Of a stretch of DNA of 64,000 nucleotides, positions 40,756 to 50,196 are shown in pieces. Every line of letters starts with the position of its first letter. Within the stretch, counting starts at the first letter, position 1. A program made the translations under genes and the position numbers. This DNA comes from Pontibacter roseus DSM 17521 (GTDB taxonomy: Bacteria; Bacteroidota; Bacteroidia; Cytophagales; Hymenobacteraceae), in contig NZ_KB890761.1 in assembly GCF_000373265.1 (NCBI RefSeq), forward strand, positions 1,042,599-1,106,598. The letters run 5' to 3'. Below the pieces are notes generated by a model. That model made no database searches, was not told the origin of the DNA, and saw only the letters and a list, made by a program, of their open reading frames with translations.

Positions 40756-42900
40756 TTATTCCACCACCCGCTTTATCAGCTTCTCCAATATGTTCTGCGC
40801 CGCTACCGAAATGATGGTGCCCGGACCGAACACGCCTTCAGCGCCGGCCTTGAACAGGAAATCATAGTCCTGGGCAGGTATAACGCCACCTACAATCACC
40901 ATGATGTCTTCGCGACCGAGTTTGCGGAGCTCCTCTATCAGCTGCGGCACCAGCGTTTTGTGACCGGCTGCCAGCGAGGACACGCCCACTACGTGCACGT
41001 CGTTCTCAGCAGCCTGCATGGCTACTTCGGCCGGTGTCTGGAACAGCGGGCCTATGTCCACGTCGAAGCCGAGGTCGGCGAAGGAGGTGGCAATGACTTT
41101 AGAGCCGCGGTCGTGGCCGTCTTGGCCCATCTTGGCGACCATGATGCGCGGTCGGCGACCTTCCATTTCCTCGAACTGGTCGGCCAGCACTTTCGCCCGC
41201 TCAAAGTTCTCGTCGTCGGAGAGTTCGGCGGAGTAGATACCTGATATAGAACGTATCACAGCTTTGTGTCTTCCGTAGATTTTTTCAAGTGCATCAGAGA
41301 TTTCACCCAGCGTGGCACGCAGACGGGCGGCGTTCACGGCCAATTTCAGCAGGTTCCCTTCATTGGATTCAGCGGCGACAGTAAGGGCTGTCAGGGCTTC
41401 CTGCACGGCTTGGTCGTCGCGGTTTTCTTTTACCTGCGCCAGGCGTCTCAGTTGTGATTCGCGCACGGCTGTGTTGTCGATGTCGAGGATGTCAATTTCC
41501 TGAATTTGGTCCGGGCGGTACTTGTTCACACCCACAATCACATCTTTGCCAGAGTCGATGCGGGCTTGCTTGCGGGCGGCGGCTTCCTCGATTCGCATCT
41601 TCGGCAGGCCCGTCTCAATGGCCTTGGCCATACCTCCGAGTTCCTCCACCTCCTGAATCAACTCCCAGGCTTTATGCGCCAGTTCGTGTGTCAGCGCCTC
41701 TACATAGAAAGAACCACCCCAAGGGTCAACCACTTTGGTGATGTTGGTTTCCTGCTGCAGGTATATCTGGGTGTTGCGGGCGATGCGTGCCGAGAAGTCG
41801 GTTGGGAGCGCGATGGCCTCATCCAAAGCGTTGGTGTGCAAGCTTTGCGTACCACCCAGGGCGGCGGCTAGCGCCTCCACGCAGGTGCGGGCCACGTTGT
41901 TGAAAGGGTCCTGCTCCGTCAAGCTCCAACCGGATGTCTGGCAGTGCGTGCGTAATGCCAGTGATTTTGGGTTCTTCGGGTTGAACTGCTGTATCAGCTT
42001 GGCCCACAGCATACGAGCGGCGCGCATCTTGGCGATTTCCATGAAATGGTTCATGCCGATAGCCCAGAAGAAGGAGAGGCGCGGCGCAAATACGTCGATG
42101 TCCATACCTGCCTTCAGACCGGTGCGCACATACTCCAAGCCATCGGCCAAGGTATAGGCCAACTCGATGTCGGCGGTGGCCCCGGCCTCCTGCATGTGGT
42201 AGCCCGAAATGGAAATCGAGTTGAAGCGCGGCATGTGCTGCGAGGTATACTCAAAGATATCCGCAATGATTTTCATGCTTGGCTCAGGCGGGTAGATGTA
42301 GGTGTTGCGCACCATGAACTCCTTCAGGATGTCGTTCTGGATGGTGCCACTCAACTGCTCCGGCGTCACGCCCTGCTCTTCGGCGGCCACGATGTAGAAA
42401 GCCATAATCGGCAGTACGGCTCCGTTCATGGTCATGGATACCGACATCTCGTTCAGCGGAATCTGGTCGAAAAGGATTTTCATGTCCTCCACCGAGTCGA
42501 TGGCTACACCGGCCTTGCCCACGTCGCCTACCACGCGGGGGTGGTCGGAGTCGTAGCCGCGGTGGGTGGCCAGGTCAAAGGCAACAGAGAGGCCCTTCTG
42601 TCCGCCCGCCAGGTTGCGGCGGTAGAAGGCGTTGGATTCTTCGGCGGTGGAGAATCCGGCATACTGGCGGATAGTCCACGGCTTCTGCACATACATAGTA
42701 CTGTAAGGCCCGCGCAGGTATGGCGGCAGGCCGGCGGCAAAGTCCAGGTGCTCAAAGTTTTTTACGTCCTCGGAGGTATAGTAGCTCTTGAGCGGAATCT
42801 GCTCGGCCGTTTTCCAGTTCTTCGGTGGCAGCGGGTCTACGGGACCGTGCTCCGCCGAAGCTACTTTGGTTATGTCTATGTTCGAAAAATCAGGCTTCAT
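40756..42900 (-). CDS. mutB: Methylmalonyl-CoA mutase large (catalytic) subunit
   Basis: The B12-dependent enzyme interconverts methylmalonyl-CoA and succinyl-CoA. The N-terminal TIM barrel shows [60 protein letters not shown] and [12 protein letters not shown]. The C-terminal cobalamin domain has [15 protein letters not shown] near residue 592 with the cobalt-binding His, [20 protein letters not shown] and [15 protein letters not shown]. Length 714 is normal. It is transcribed with mutA and a small lipoprotein gene, and is bordered on both sides by GAGTTAA-type repeats. MeaB elsewhere in the window serves it. Confidence 0.97.
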   Translation of the reverse strand: MKPDFSNIDITKVASAEHGPVDPLPPKNWKTAEQIPLKSYYTSEDVKNFEHLDFAAGLPPYLRGPYSTMYVQKPWTIRQYAGFSTAEESNAFYRRNLAGGQKGLSVAFDLATHRGYDSDHPRVVGDVGKAGVAIDSVEDMKILFDQIPLNEMSVSMTMNGAVLPIMAFYIVAAEEQGVTPEQLSGTIQNDILKEFMVRNTYIYPPEPSMKIIADIFEYTSQHMPRFNSISISGYHMQEAGATADIELAYTLADGLEYVRTGLKAGMDIDVFAPRLSFFWAIGMNHFMEIAKMRAARMLWAKLIQQFNPKNPKSLALRTHCQTSGWSLTEQDPFNNVARTCVEALAAALGGTQSLHTNALDEAIALPTDFSARIARNTQIYLQQETNITKVVDPWGGSFYVEALTHELAHKAWELIQEVEELGGMAKAIETGLPKMRIEEAAARKQARIDSGKDVIVGVNKYRPDQIQEIDILDIDNTAVRESQLRRLAQVKENRDDQAVQEALTALTVAAESNEGNLLKLAVNAARLRATLGEISDALEKIYGRHKAVIRSISGIYSAELSDDENFERAKVLADQFEEMEGRRPRIMVAKMGQDGHDRGSKVIATSFADLGFDVDIGPLFQTPAEVAMQAAENDVHVVGVSSLAAGHKTLVPQLIEELRKLGREDIMVIVGGVIPAQDYDFLFKAGAEGVFGPGTIISVAAQNILEKLIKRVVE

Positions 42901-42906
42901 GTAATT

Positions 42907-42940
42907 GAGTTAAGAGTTAAGAGTTAAGAGTTATGAGTTA
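42907..42940. repeat. Tandem GAGTTAA repeat at the 5' side of mutB
   Basis: Four to five units GAGTTAA / GAGTTAT in a row, just before the mutB start, inverse to the repeat behind the gene. Confidence 0.65.
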
Positions 42941-42987
42941 AAATCCCACACTCATTTTCTCATCTTCAAATTTCCAAGTCATCAAAT

Positions 42988-43458
42988 CTAACTCGCGTGC
43001 TCGGAGGTGATGACCCAGCGGCCGTTCATTCGCTTCCAGAGCTGCGACGATACGCCGCCCATCAGTTTCTTTCCCTGCAGGTCTATCTTCCAGCGGTACA
43101 CGTAGTACACGGCCTCAGGACCCACTTGCTCAATGTGCAGCGGCTCGTAGGTATAGTCGCCCATCTTGCTGCGGTCGGTGAAGTCGTTGCGGAACATGTC
43201 CAGCACTTCCTGCCAACCTTTCTCGGTGCCGTTGCGGCTTATCCAGAGCATGTCCGGCGATTCCCAGTAAAAGGACATGGCCTGCTCCAGGTCGCCTTTG
43301 TTCCAGGCTTCCACCTGTCCGTCCAGTGCTTTTTTTACTTCAGTGGTTGCGTCAGCCATGGCTATACGTTGGTTTTGAGTGGTTATCGGAGTGAAAGCGG
43401 TACCGCAGGCCGTCATCAGGACAGCGAGCAGGTATACGGCAGTGCGCTTAGTGCCCAT
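42988..43458 (-). CDS. NTF2/SnoaL-like lipoprotein
   Basis: MGTKRTAVYLLAVLMTACGT is a lipoprotein signal with lipobox LMTAC; this start overlaps the end of mutA by 11 bases, and a start five codons upstream is possible. The mature part has the cone-shaped NTF2/DUF4440 pattern: VKKALDGQVEAWNKGDLEQA, MSFYWESPDMLWISRNGTEK, GWQEVLDMFRNDF and YRWKIDLQGKKLMGGVSSQL, ending WKRMNGRWVITSEHAS. Such domains often bind small molecules or act as isomerases; no function is known here. It sits between mutA and mutB, which is an odd place for an exported protein. Confidence 0.83.
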   Translation of the reverse strand: MGTKRTAVYLLAVLMTACGTAFTPITTQNQRIAMADATTEVKKALDGQVEAWNKGDLEQAMSFYWESPDMLWISRNGTEKGWQEVLDMFRNDFTDRSKMGDYTYEPLHIEQVGPEAVYYVYRWKIDLQGKKLMGGVSSQLWKRMNGRWVITSEHAS

Positions 43459-45286
43459 TGCGGGAATCTTCATCCCGGGCCAGCCTCTTTTGGACCAGCT
43501 CCAGAATGGTGGACATGTCACAGTCTTCGAAGATGAACTCATCAAAGCCATTGGCTACCAGTTCCTCCTTCATGTCTTCCGGGTTGTCGGCCATGATGAT
43601 GGCAGGACCGGTTTTGTGTGCCCGCAGCTTCGGCCCGAACTCGCGGGCGTAGGAAGCCTCAGAAGTAGAGACCACCACCACCTCGGCGGCGGCATGCAAT
43701 AGCCTGTCGGTCGCCTGCTCCACGTTGTCGTACTGCTGCAGCTCCGTCTCAAAGCCGGCGCAACTGAAGAACTCCTGCGCGAAGGAGGCGTTGATGTGGC
43801 GCTTCTCGGTATGCCCAATCACGGCCACTACGGCTCTCGGACGGCGCTTGCGTTTGCGCAGGTGCAGCTCGGTAGCCATGCGCATCACCTCGGTTGGGTA
43901 GGCGGCGCGGGTCGTATCGAAGTCGGCGCGCTGGATGAGCTCTTCCGGGTCAAAGTCTATTTTTTCCTTCGGGTTTGGGTATTTGTTGGTGCCCACCAGC
44001 ACCATGCGGCCGGTTGCTATATCGCGGAACTTCTGGCGGCTCACGTCGGTGATGGAGCCCAGTATGAAGCCGTTCTCATAAGCCGCCTCAAAGCCGCCTT
44101 GTGCTTCTACTTGCTTGAACAAATCCCAGGCTTTGGCTGCCAGTTCATGGGTGAGCGACTCCAGGTAGTAAGAACCGGCGGCGGGGTCCACAGCCTTGTT
44201 TAGGTAAGACTCCTCTTTCAGGATGATGGACACGTTGCGGGCGATGCGCTCCGAGAACTCATCAGATGGCTTGAATGTGCTGTCGAATGGAAGCACAGTG
44301 AGCGAGTCGCAACCGGAAATAACCGCCGACATAGCCTCCGTTGTCACGCGCAGCATGTTCACGTAGGGGTCGAGCGTGGTCTGGTACCAACTGGAGGTGG
44401 TGCTGTGTATGCGCAGTTTGGCGGCCAGTGCCGGGTCAGCCTGGTAGGCCTCTACCACGGCAGCCCACAGCAGGCGCAGGGCGCGCAGCTTGGCTATCTC
44501 GAAAAAGTAATTGGTGCCGGCTCCCACACAGAACTGCATGTTGCGCAGCACCGATTCCAGCGGCTCTCCTGCCGTAGTGAGACGGTCTGCATACGCCACG
44601 GCCGCACTCAAGGTATAGGCCACCTCCTGCGTGAGCGAGGCGCCGATGCTGCTGAAGTTGGTGCCACAGACGGTAATGCCGTAGAACTCGCTGCTGCCTT
44701 TAGTCAGGTCCAGCACCTGGGTGACGGCCTTGCTTTCTTCTTCAGACAGCTTCCCGTTGCCCGTCAGTGGGTCGAAATGCATGAAGCCCTTGAGGTTGCG
44801 GTGCGAAATGTTCTGCTCCGAAAGCAAGGTATAGAGGCGCTTCAGGAAGGAATGTGGTGCGTTGCGCAGGGCATAGTTTACGGTGTGCTGCGTCAGGTCA
44901 ATCTTGCTGACCAGGTAGGGCAGGTCCAACGCCTGTTCCTCCTCCAGCAGAAAATGAATGCCGTCGGCCCCTCTGCTCAGTGCATCGGCGGCCTTGTCGA
45001 TGCCGTCTCTGCCGTCGCCTGTTATGACTACCTGCTGTACGTTGAGCCAGTTGTTGTCAGTGCCGGCATTGCCGCGCAGAAAAGGGAAATCGCCGGGTTT
45101 GTGCTGCAGGAAGGGCAGGTGCTGTACGTCTTCCTTGGTATAGTAGGGCTTGATGTCAAAACCTTCGTAGGTATGCCAGGTGAGGCTTTCGAGTGGGGTC
45201 TCACGCAGGTCTTTCTGTGCGCGGGCCGCCCAGTCGGCTGCCGTGGCAGGTGTGAATTCTGAGAATAGCTGCTGCTCGTCAGTCAT
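43448..45286 (-). CDS. mutA: Methylmalonyl-CoA mutase small subunit
   Basis: MutA pairs with MutB as the non-catalytic half of the heterodimer. It has the same plan: an N-terminal barrel (LTWHTYEGFDIKPYYTKEDV, GDFPFLRGNAGTDNNWLNVQ, SIGASLTQEVAYTLSAAVAY, VGAGTNYFFEIAKLRALRLL) and a C-terminal flavodoxin-like domain. In that domain VVAVIGHTEKRHINASFAQE replaces the D-x-H-x-x-G cobalt-binding loop, so no B12 is bound, as is normal for this subunit. 612 residues is the usual length. It is the first gene of the mutA-lipoprotein-mutB unit. Confidence 0.95.
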   Translation of the reverse strand: MTDEQQLFSEFTPATAADWAARAQKDLRETPLESLTWHTYEGFDIKPYYTKEDVQHLPFLQHKPGDFPFLRGNAGTDNNWLNVQQVVITGDGRDGIDKAADALSRGADGIHFLLEEEQALDLPYLVSKIDLTQHTVNYALRNAPHSFLKRLYTLLSEQNISHRNLKGFMHFDPLTGNGKLSEEESKAVTQVLDLTKGSSEFYGITVCGTNFSSIGASLTQEVAYTLSAAVAYADRLTTAGEPLESVLRNMQFCVGAGTNYFFEIAKLRALRLLWAAVVEAYQADPALAAKLRIHSTTSSWYQTTLDPYVNMLRVTTEAMSAVISGCDSLTVLPFDSTFKPSDEFSERIARNVSIILKEESYLNKAVDPAAGSYYLESLTHELAAKAWDLFKQVEAQGGFEAAYENGFILGSITDVSRQKFRDIATGRMVLVGTNKYPNPKEKIDFDPEELIQRADFDTTRAAYPTEVMRMATELHLRKRKRRPRAVVAVIGHTEKRHINASFAQEFFSCAGFETELQQYDNVEQATDRLLHAAAEVVVVSTSEASYAREFGPKLRAHKTGPAIIMADNPEDMKEELVANGFDEFIFEDCDMSTILELVQKRLARDEDSRNGH

Positions 45287-45503
45287 CGTGTTGGGGTGTT
45301 ATTTCCTGTAAAGATATACTTTCTACTTCATCTTATGAAAAGGCGGAAGCGGTATGTGGGTGAAAGCGTTCTGCCTTTACTCTACGTGTATGGCCATGCG
45401 GCGGTACGGCCTATGGGCAAATCGGTGATGTTCCTAGCCGTGTCTGCTGTTGTTTTTCCCAAATTTCACTAGATTTAGAGATAACAAACTCTAAATACCG
45501 AAC

Positions 45504-46841
45504 ATGAAGCAATCCTATACCTTCCTGCAGCAGGCCTTGCCGCTTTGCCTGGGCCTGGGCCTTCTGATCCTCGCACCCGTAACGGCACAGGACGCCAAAC
45601 TCCTCGCCCGCGCCCACACCATGGCCGATAAACTGGAGCCGAAAGTGATTGAGTGGCGGCGCGATTTCCACCAGCACCCGGAACTGGGCAACCGGGAGAC
45701 CCGAACGGCCAAGAAAATCGCCGCGCACCTTAAGGCGCTGGGTATGGAGGTGCAGACAGGCGTGGCACACACGGGTGTGGTAGGCATCCTGAAGGGTGGC
45801 AAGCCAGGACCTGTGGTGGCACTGCGAGCCGACATTGACGGGTTGCCGGTGACGGAACGGGTGGACCTGCCTTTCGCCTCCAAAGCGAAAAGCACCTACA
45901 ACGGCCAGAAGGTGGGCGTGATGCACGCCTGCGGCCACGATACCCACATCGCCATGCTGATGGGCGCCGCGGAAATACTGGCAGGTATGCAAAAGGACCT
46001 GAAGGGCACTGTAAAATTCATCTTCCAGCCTGCCGAAGAAGGCTCCCCGATAGGCGAGGAAGGTGGGGCCGCCCTCATGGTGAAGGAAGGCGTGCTGGAC
46101 AAAGGACCGAAGCCCGAGGTGATTTTTGGGCTGCACATCAACTCTCAGACCGAGGTGGGCACCATCAAGTACACGCCGGAGGGCACAATGGCTAGCGCCG
46201 ACATCTTCCGAATAAAGGTGAAGGGCAAGCAGGTGCATGGCGCCTATCCATGGTCGGGCGTGGACCCCATCGTGGTCTCAGCCCAGATTATCAACGGTCT
46301 CCAGACCATCATCAGTCGCCAGACGGAACTGCCGGAGGCCGCCGCCGTGATTACGGTGGGCAGCATACACGGCGGCGTGCGCAACAACATTATTCCGGAG
46401 GAGGTGCTGCTGGAGGGCACCATCCGGGCGCTGAACGTGGACATGCAGAAAAAGCTGCACGAGAAGCTGACCCTGACCGCCACCAAAATAGCCGAGAGCG
46501 GCGGTGCTGTGGCCGAGGTGCAAATCATCCCGCAGACGCCTGTGACTTACAATGACCCGAAACTGACGGAGAAGATGCTGCCCACGCTGCAGGCGGTAGC
46601 CGGACCCGACAAGGTGGTGCTGGCCAAAGCCGTGACGGGTGCCGAGGACTTTGCCTTCTACCAGGAGAAGATTCCTGGGTTGTTCCTGTTTGTGGGCGGT
46701 ATGGCAAAGGGTAAGAAACCGGAGGAAGTGGCCCCGCACCATACCCCAGATTTCTTCATTGATGAGAGCGGCATGAAACTGGGCGTGAAGACGCTGACCA
46801 GTCTGACCCTGAACTACATGGAGAGCAAGGGGAAAAAGTAG
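45504..46841 (+). CDS. Secreted M20-family amidohydrolase/carboxypeptidase
   Basis: A metal-dependent hydrolase of the hippurate hydrolase / carboxypeptidase Ss1 type. MKQSYTFLQQALPLCLGLGL is a signal peptide ending near VTAQ. Conserved blocks are WRRDFHQHPELGNRETRTAK, ALRADIDGLPVTE, GVMHACGHDTHIAMLMGAAE (Cys and His metal ligands), FIFQPAEEGSPIGEEGGAAL with the catalytic Glu, HINSQTEVGTI, and near the end AVTGAEDFAFYQEKIPGLFL and the final metal His in APHHTPDFFIDE. 445 residues is normal. It likely frees amino acids or acyl groups from small amides in the periplasm. Confidence 0.93.
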   Translation: MKQSYTFLQQALPLCLGLGLLILAPVTAQDAKLLARAHTMADKLEPKVIEWRRDFHQHPELGNRETRTAKKIAAHLKALGMEVQTGVAHTGVVGILKGGKPGPVVALRADIDGLPVTERVDLPFASKAKSTYNGQKVGVMHACGHDTHIAMLMGAAEILAGMQKDLKGTVKFIFQPAEEGSPIGEEGGAALMVKEGVLDKGPKPEVIFGLHINSQTEVGTIKYTPEGTMASADIFRIKVKGKQVHGAYPWSGVDPIVVSAQIINGLQTIISRQTELPEAAAVITVGSIHGGVRNNIIPEEVLLEGTIRALNVDMQKKLHEKLTLTATKIAESGGAVAEVQIIPQTPVTYNDPKLTEKMLPTLQAVAGPDKVVLAKAVTGAEDFAFYQEKIPGLFLFVGGMAKGKKPEEVAPHHTPDFFIDESGMKLGVKTLTSLTLNYMESKGKK

Positions 46842-46847
46842 GTATAG

Positions 46848-46901
46848 CCTATAAGGCAGAAGGGGCAGCCACTGGTGTGGCTGCCCCTTCTGCCTTATAG
46901 G
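46848..46901. terminator. Long bidirectional terminator
   Basis: Perfect 25-bp arms start CCTATAAGGCAGAAGGGGCA around a 4-base loop TGGT, between convergent genes; a GGTATAG word precedes it. Confidence 0.88.
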
Positions 46902-46908
46902 ATCTTTC

Positions 46909-48315
46909 TTACAGAAAAACCAGTTTCCCGCTGCTGATTATATCGCTCCCGCTCATCAGGGTATAGAAATACAGACCACTGGCAAGCCCGATTGGGCGGG
47001 ATAATGTGTTACGTCCTGGTTGCAAGGTATAGCCGGTGACTTCCTGGCCGTTAACGTCCCGCAGCTGCAGGTATAGGTTGGCCAGGTTGGGGGCCTCTAC
47101 CACAAAGGCATCCGTAGCCGGGTTGGGGTACAGTTTCGTTTGGGTTACTTCCGGTTCCTCGCCGGGAGACAGCGGCCGCCGTTGCTCGCCTACATACAGA
47201 TAGGCAAAAGCCCAGTCATCGTCGACTGTGAAGTGATTCGTGTAATCAGGTTTATCACGTAAGAGTCTGCCCCGAAGCCCAATCAGATAGGGTTCTGTTC
47301 GTTCCATAGCAGGGGTGGGGGTGAAGGTATAGGTAACGGCAAAGCCATCCAGCGTGTCCCGGAAGGCGAGCGAGGTGTCAGTTAGTTCTAGGGTATCTAT
47401 CTCTCCAAATGCCTTGGCACTCAGCGGTAAGTCACTGCCCGGACTTTCGCGTAAGTAGAATTCTAGCTTCACCTTCTGTCCTGGCCAGGTCTGGATGGAG
47501 CCATCGTCATTCACTGTGAGGTGGTCTTTGTTTAGCAGCTCAAGCGTGGTCTGGTATGTGCGGTCCGTCACAGTAAACGACATTTCCACCTCCATAGACC
47601 CTAGTACTCTGCCGTTGCGCATCTCCGTCACGCGCACCACAATGACATGCTGCCCCTTCGCCTGTGGGTTTTCCCAATGGAGTTCTCCAAACTCATTTAT
47701 CGTCAGACCTGGTGGAAATTGGTAACCTAGTATGTTTTTCGACACGCCATCAGGGTACCTATGCTTAGGAGGTACCAATTCATACACCAGGTAATCCCCA
47801 TCTACGTCATAAGCCAATAGGTTGTGTGTCCAAGGCTCCCCTGTATGGACCGCGGCAAGAGGTACCCCAGCCAGTTTCGGACTGTTCATGTTCGGTGTGG
47901 ACATGTTGACCTGTAAATGCGTGATGGCGTGAAAGGTCAATTGGTCAGATGGCGCAGGTAGATTGATGATACCCCCATTGCGATTCTCTGCAATCCATTT
48001 GACAGTGTAGTTGCCAGGCAAATCATAGGTAAAGCTCCAGGTAAAAATCTCTTGGTCGTAGCGGCTGTTATAGCGGACAATCTTTTCCCGATTTACCCTC
48101 AGAATGGTGCCATCTCCCATACTGATATATACAAACGGATCCTCGGCTGGGGATGCCGTCAAGGTGTAGACCGTCAGCGTGAAGTCAAACCTGCGCGGGT
48201 TTTGTGGGTCTGAGGTATGGCTGATGTAGCCGCTGTAGATGTGTGTGGCCTGCGCTGCCGTGGCCAGGCACAGCAGTAAAATGGGCAGGAGAAGTATACG
48301 TAAAGCTGTTTTCAT
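46909..48315 (-). CDS. Surface protein with type IX secretion sorting domain
   Basis: MKTALRILLLPILLLCLATA is the signal peptide. The N-terminal part (ATHIYSGYISHTSDPQNPRR, FDFTLTVYTL) resembles the opening of Bacteroidota gliding-associated surface proteins that begin AxATHIxGG. Several Ig-like or PKD-type beta domains follow (YDVDGDYLVYELVPPKHRYP, GLTINEFGELHWENPQAKG). The C-terminal 75 residues form a type A T9SS domain: TKLYPNPATDAFVVEAPNLA, LQLRDVNGQEV, GLASGLYFYTL and SGKLVF. The protein should be exported by the type IX system and attached to or released from the surface. Its ligand is unknown. Confidence 0.87.
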   Translation of the reverse strand: MKTALRILLLPILLLCLATAAQATHIYSGYISHTSDPQNPRRFDFTLTVYTLTASPAEDPFVYISMGDGTILRVNREKIVRYNSRYDQEIFTWSFTYDLPGNYTVKWIAENRNGGIINLPAPSDQLTFHAITHLQVNMSTPNMNSPKLAGVPLAAVHTGEPWTHNLLAYDVDGDYLVYELVPPKHRYPDGVSKNILGYQFPPGLTINEFGELHWENPQAKGQHVIVVRVTEMRNGRVLGSMEVEMSFTVTDRTYQTTLELLNKDHLTVNDDGSIQTWPGQKVKLEFYLRESPGSDLPLSAKAFGEIDTLELTDTSLAFRDTLDGFAVTYTFTPTPAMERTEPYLIGLRGRLLRDKPDYTNHFTVDDDWAFAYLYVGEQRRPLSPGEEPEVTQTKLYPNPATDAFVVEAPNLANLYLQLRDVNGQEVTGYTLQPGRNTLSRPIGLASGLYFYTLMSGSDIISSGKLVFL

Positions 48316-48476
48316 GGGAGAGGAGGTTGTGGTTTTAAAATAACGATTTTTTGAACTAAGAAGATATGGAGTAGCATATTCTATATGCTTCTCCCGCTCC
48401 TGAAACTATACCTTCGGATGTCCTTGGTGGGAGCCGCTTATGTTGATAACTTTGCAGCCTGTTCTGAATCAATCGT

Positions 48477-49232
48477 ATGACACCCGCTCTCTCCAGGTAT
48501 ACCGGCATGCTGCTGCTGGTCTTCAGTATTGCCTCCTGCCAGCGCTCTTGGCAGGCTTCGCCCAGTCTCAGCGAGACGGATGTGGCTGTGGACAAAACCC
48601 TTGCCGCCGACCCAGCCGTTGAGGCACTCGTAGCACCTTACCGGCAGGAAGTGACCCAGAAAATGTCAGAAGTGGTGGGCTCGGCGCCTGTGGCACTGGG
48701 CAAAGGCGAGTACGAGTCGCCGTTGGGTAATTTCGTGGTAGACCTGCAACTAGCCCAGACCGAACCGCTCTACAAGAAGCCCATCGATTTGTCGCTTACC
48801 ACACAGGGAGGGCTGCGCGTGCCGTTGCCGCAAGGCGACATCACCACCGGCCACATCTTCGAACTCATGCCTTTCGAAAATGAGATGGTCGTGCTGACAT
48901 TGAGCGGCGAGGCTGTGCAGCAGCTGTTTGATTTTGCTGCCGAGAAGAAAATCGTATACCTGGGCAATACCACCTACACTGTGTCCGGTGGCAAGGCTAC
49001 GGATATCAAAATCAAAGGAAAGCCATTCGACCCAACGCAGACCTATACCCTAGTCACCTCCGACTACCTGGCCGGCGGCGGCGACAACCTGACCATGTTG
49101 AAAAACCCGTTGAAGTATGAGAAGCTGGGCCTGTTGCTCCGCGACGCCATCCGCCAGCACATACAGCAGCTCACGGCAGCCGGCAAACCGGTGACTGCTC
49201 CGGCCGGCAACCGCGTGACCGTGCGCCCATAA
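48477..49232 (+). CDS. 5'-nucleotidase C-terminal domain lipoprotein
   Basis: The N-terminus contains LLLVFSIASC, a lipobox. The 200-residue mature domain is the substrate-binding C-terminal domain of UshA/5'-nucleotidase enzymes: ESPLGNFVVDLQLAQTEPLY, DLSLTTQGGLRVPLPQGDIT, GHIFELMPFENEMVVLTLSG and YTLVTSDYLAGGGDNLTML. The asparagine and aromatic pair that stacks on the nucleotide base is only partly visible. The catalytic half is encoded by the next gene, 17 bases downstream, so one enzyme seems to be split into two exported proteins. Whether they reassemble is unknown. Confidence 0.88.
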   Translation: MTPALSRYTGMLLLVFSIASCQRSWQASPSLSETDVAVDKTLAADPAVEALVAPYRQEVTQKMSEVVGSAPVALGKGEYESPLGNFVVDLQLAQTEPLYKKPIDLSLTTQGGLRVPLPQGDITTGHIFELMPFENEMVVLTLSGEAVQQLFDFAAEKKIVYLGNTTYTVSGGKATDIKIKGKPFDPTQTYTLVTSDYLAGGGDNLTMLKNPLKYEKLGLLLRDAIRQHIQQLTAAGKPVTAPAGNRVTVRP

Positions 49233-49249
49233 GCTATACCTGAGAACCC

Positions 49250-50185
49250 ATGAAGAGAAGAGACTTTTTAAGGCACACGGCGGTAGGAGCGGCAGGTATC
49301 GGTCTGCTGGGAATGCCATTCTCGGCAGAGGCGGCCCATGAAGGTATAAAACTCACCATCCTGCACACCAACGACCAGCATTCCCGCATCGACCCTTTGC
49401 CGGACGACGGCCGCAAGTATGGCGGCATGGGCGGCATGGCCCGGCGTGCTTCGCTCATTGACAGCATCCGCAAGCAGGAGCCCAACGTGCTGCTGCTCGA
49501 CTCAGGTGACATCTGGCAGGGCACGCCCTACTTCAACTTCTTCGGCGGCGAGCTGGAATACAAGCTCATGACGCAGATGAAGTACGATGCCGCCACGCTC
49601 GGCAACCACGACTTCGACATCGGGCTGGAAGGGCTGCAAAAGCAACTGCCACTGGCCGGCTTCCCCTTTCTCACGGCCAACTACGACTTTTCCAACACCA
49701 TTCTCAAAGGGCGCTTTCAGCCTTACAAGGTATTCGAGAAGCAAGGCATACGCGTCGGTGTGTTCGGGCTGGGCATTAAGCTGGAGGGCCTGGTGAGCAA
49801 AAACCTGTATGGCGAAACCGTATACCTGGACCCGGTGCAGCAGGCGCAGCAGCTGGTGCAGGAACTGCGTGAGAAGGAGAAGTGCCACTTGGTCATCTGC
49901 CTCTCACACTTGGGCTACAGCTATGAAACCGACCAGATAGACGACCGCAAATTGGCCCAGCAGGTGAGCGGCATCGACCTGATTCTGGGTGGCCATACCC
50001 ATACCTTCCTGGAGCAGCCGGAGGTGCTTCGCCATGAAAACGGACATGAGACCATAATTAACCAAGTGGGCTGGTCCGGTATATTTTTAGGAAGGATAGA
50101 CCTCACTTTCAATAGGAAATCTAAGCGTAGAATGGACGTTTCTACGGCTGCTCTGCCTGTGGATAACCCTGTATTAACTTCGTGA
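49250..50185 (+). CDS. Metallophosphatase, N-terminal (catalytic) half of a 5'-nucleotidase
   Basis: The N-terminus MKRRDFLRHTAVGAAGIGLL is a twin-arginine signal (RRDFL). The calcineurin-like metallophosphatase domain follows: LTILHTNDQHSRIDPLPDDG, LLLDSGDIWQGTPYFNFFGG, AATLGNHDFDIGLEGLQKQL, HLVICLSHLGYSYETDQIDD and LILGGHTHTFLEQPEVLRHE, with all two-metal ligands (D-x-H, D, N-H, H, H-x-H) in place. It ends where a normal UshA would go on to the nucleotide-binding domain, which is in the gene before. The substrate may be nucleotides or other phosphoesters. Both halves are exported, one by Tat and one as a lipoprotein. Confidence 0.92.
   Translation: MKRRDFLRHTAVGAAGIGLLGMPFSAEAAHEGIKLTILHTNDQHSRIDPLPDDGRKYGGMGGMARRASLIDSIRKQEPNVLLLDSGDIWQGTPYFNFFGGELEYKLMTQMKYDAATLGNHDFDIGLEGLQKQLPLAGFPFLTANYDFSNTILKGRFQPYKVFEKQGIRVGVFGLGIKLEGLVSKNLYGETVYLDPVQQAQQLVQELREKEKCHLVICLSHLGYSYETDQIDDRKLAQQVSGIDLILGGHTHTFLEQPEVLRHENGHETIINQVGWSGIFLGRIDLTFNRKSKRRMDVSTAALPVDNPVLTS
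50158..50166 (-). promoter_or_regulatory. Single DnaA-box match upstream of dnaA
   Basis: Minus-strand TTATCCACA is a perfect DnaA box at the end of the phosphatase gene, about 125 bases before dnaA and 40 bases before its likely promoter. It could serve autoregulation; one box alone does not make an origin. Confidence 0.4.
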
Positions 50186-50196
50186 ACAAATAATTT

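Noticed and set aside
45411..46238. Open frame of 275 codons on the minus strand
   Set aside because: Antisense to the M20 hydrolase, His/Leu-rich, no recognisable motif.
48477..50185. Frameshifted single 5'-nucleotidase
   Set aside because: The two halves are in reverse domain order, and each has its own export signal, so they are two genes.
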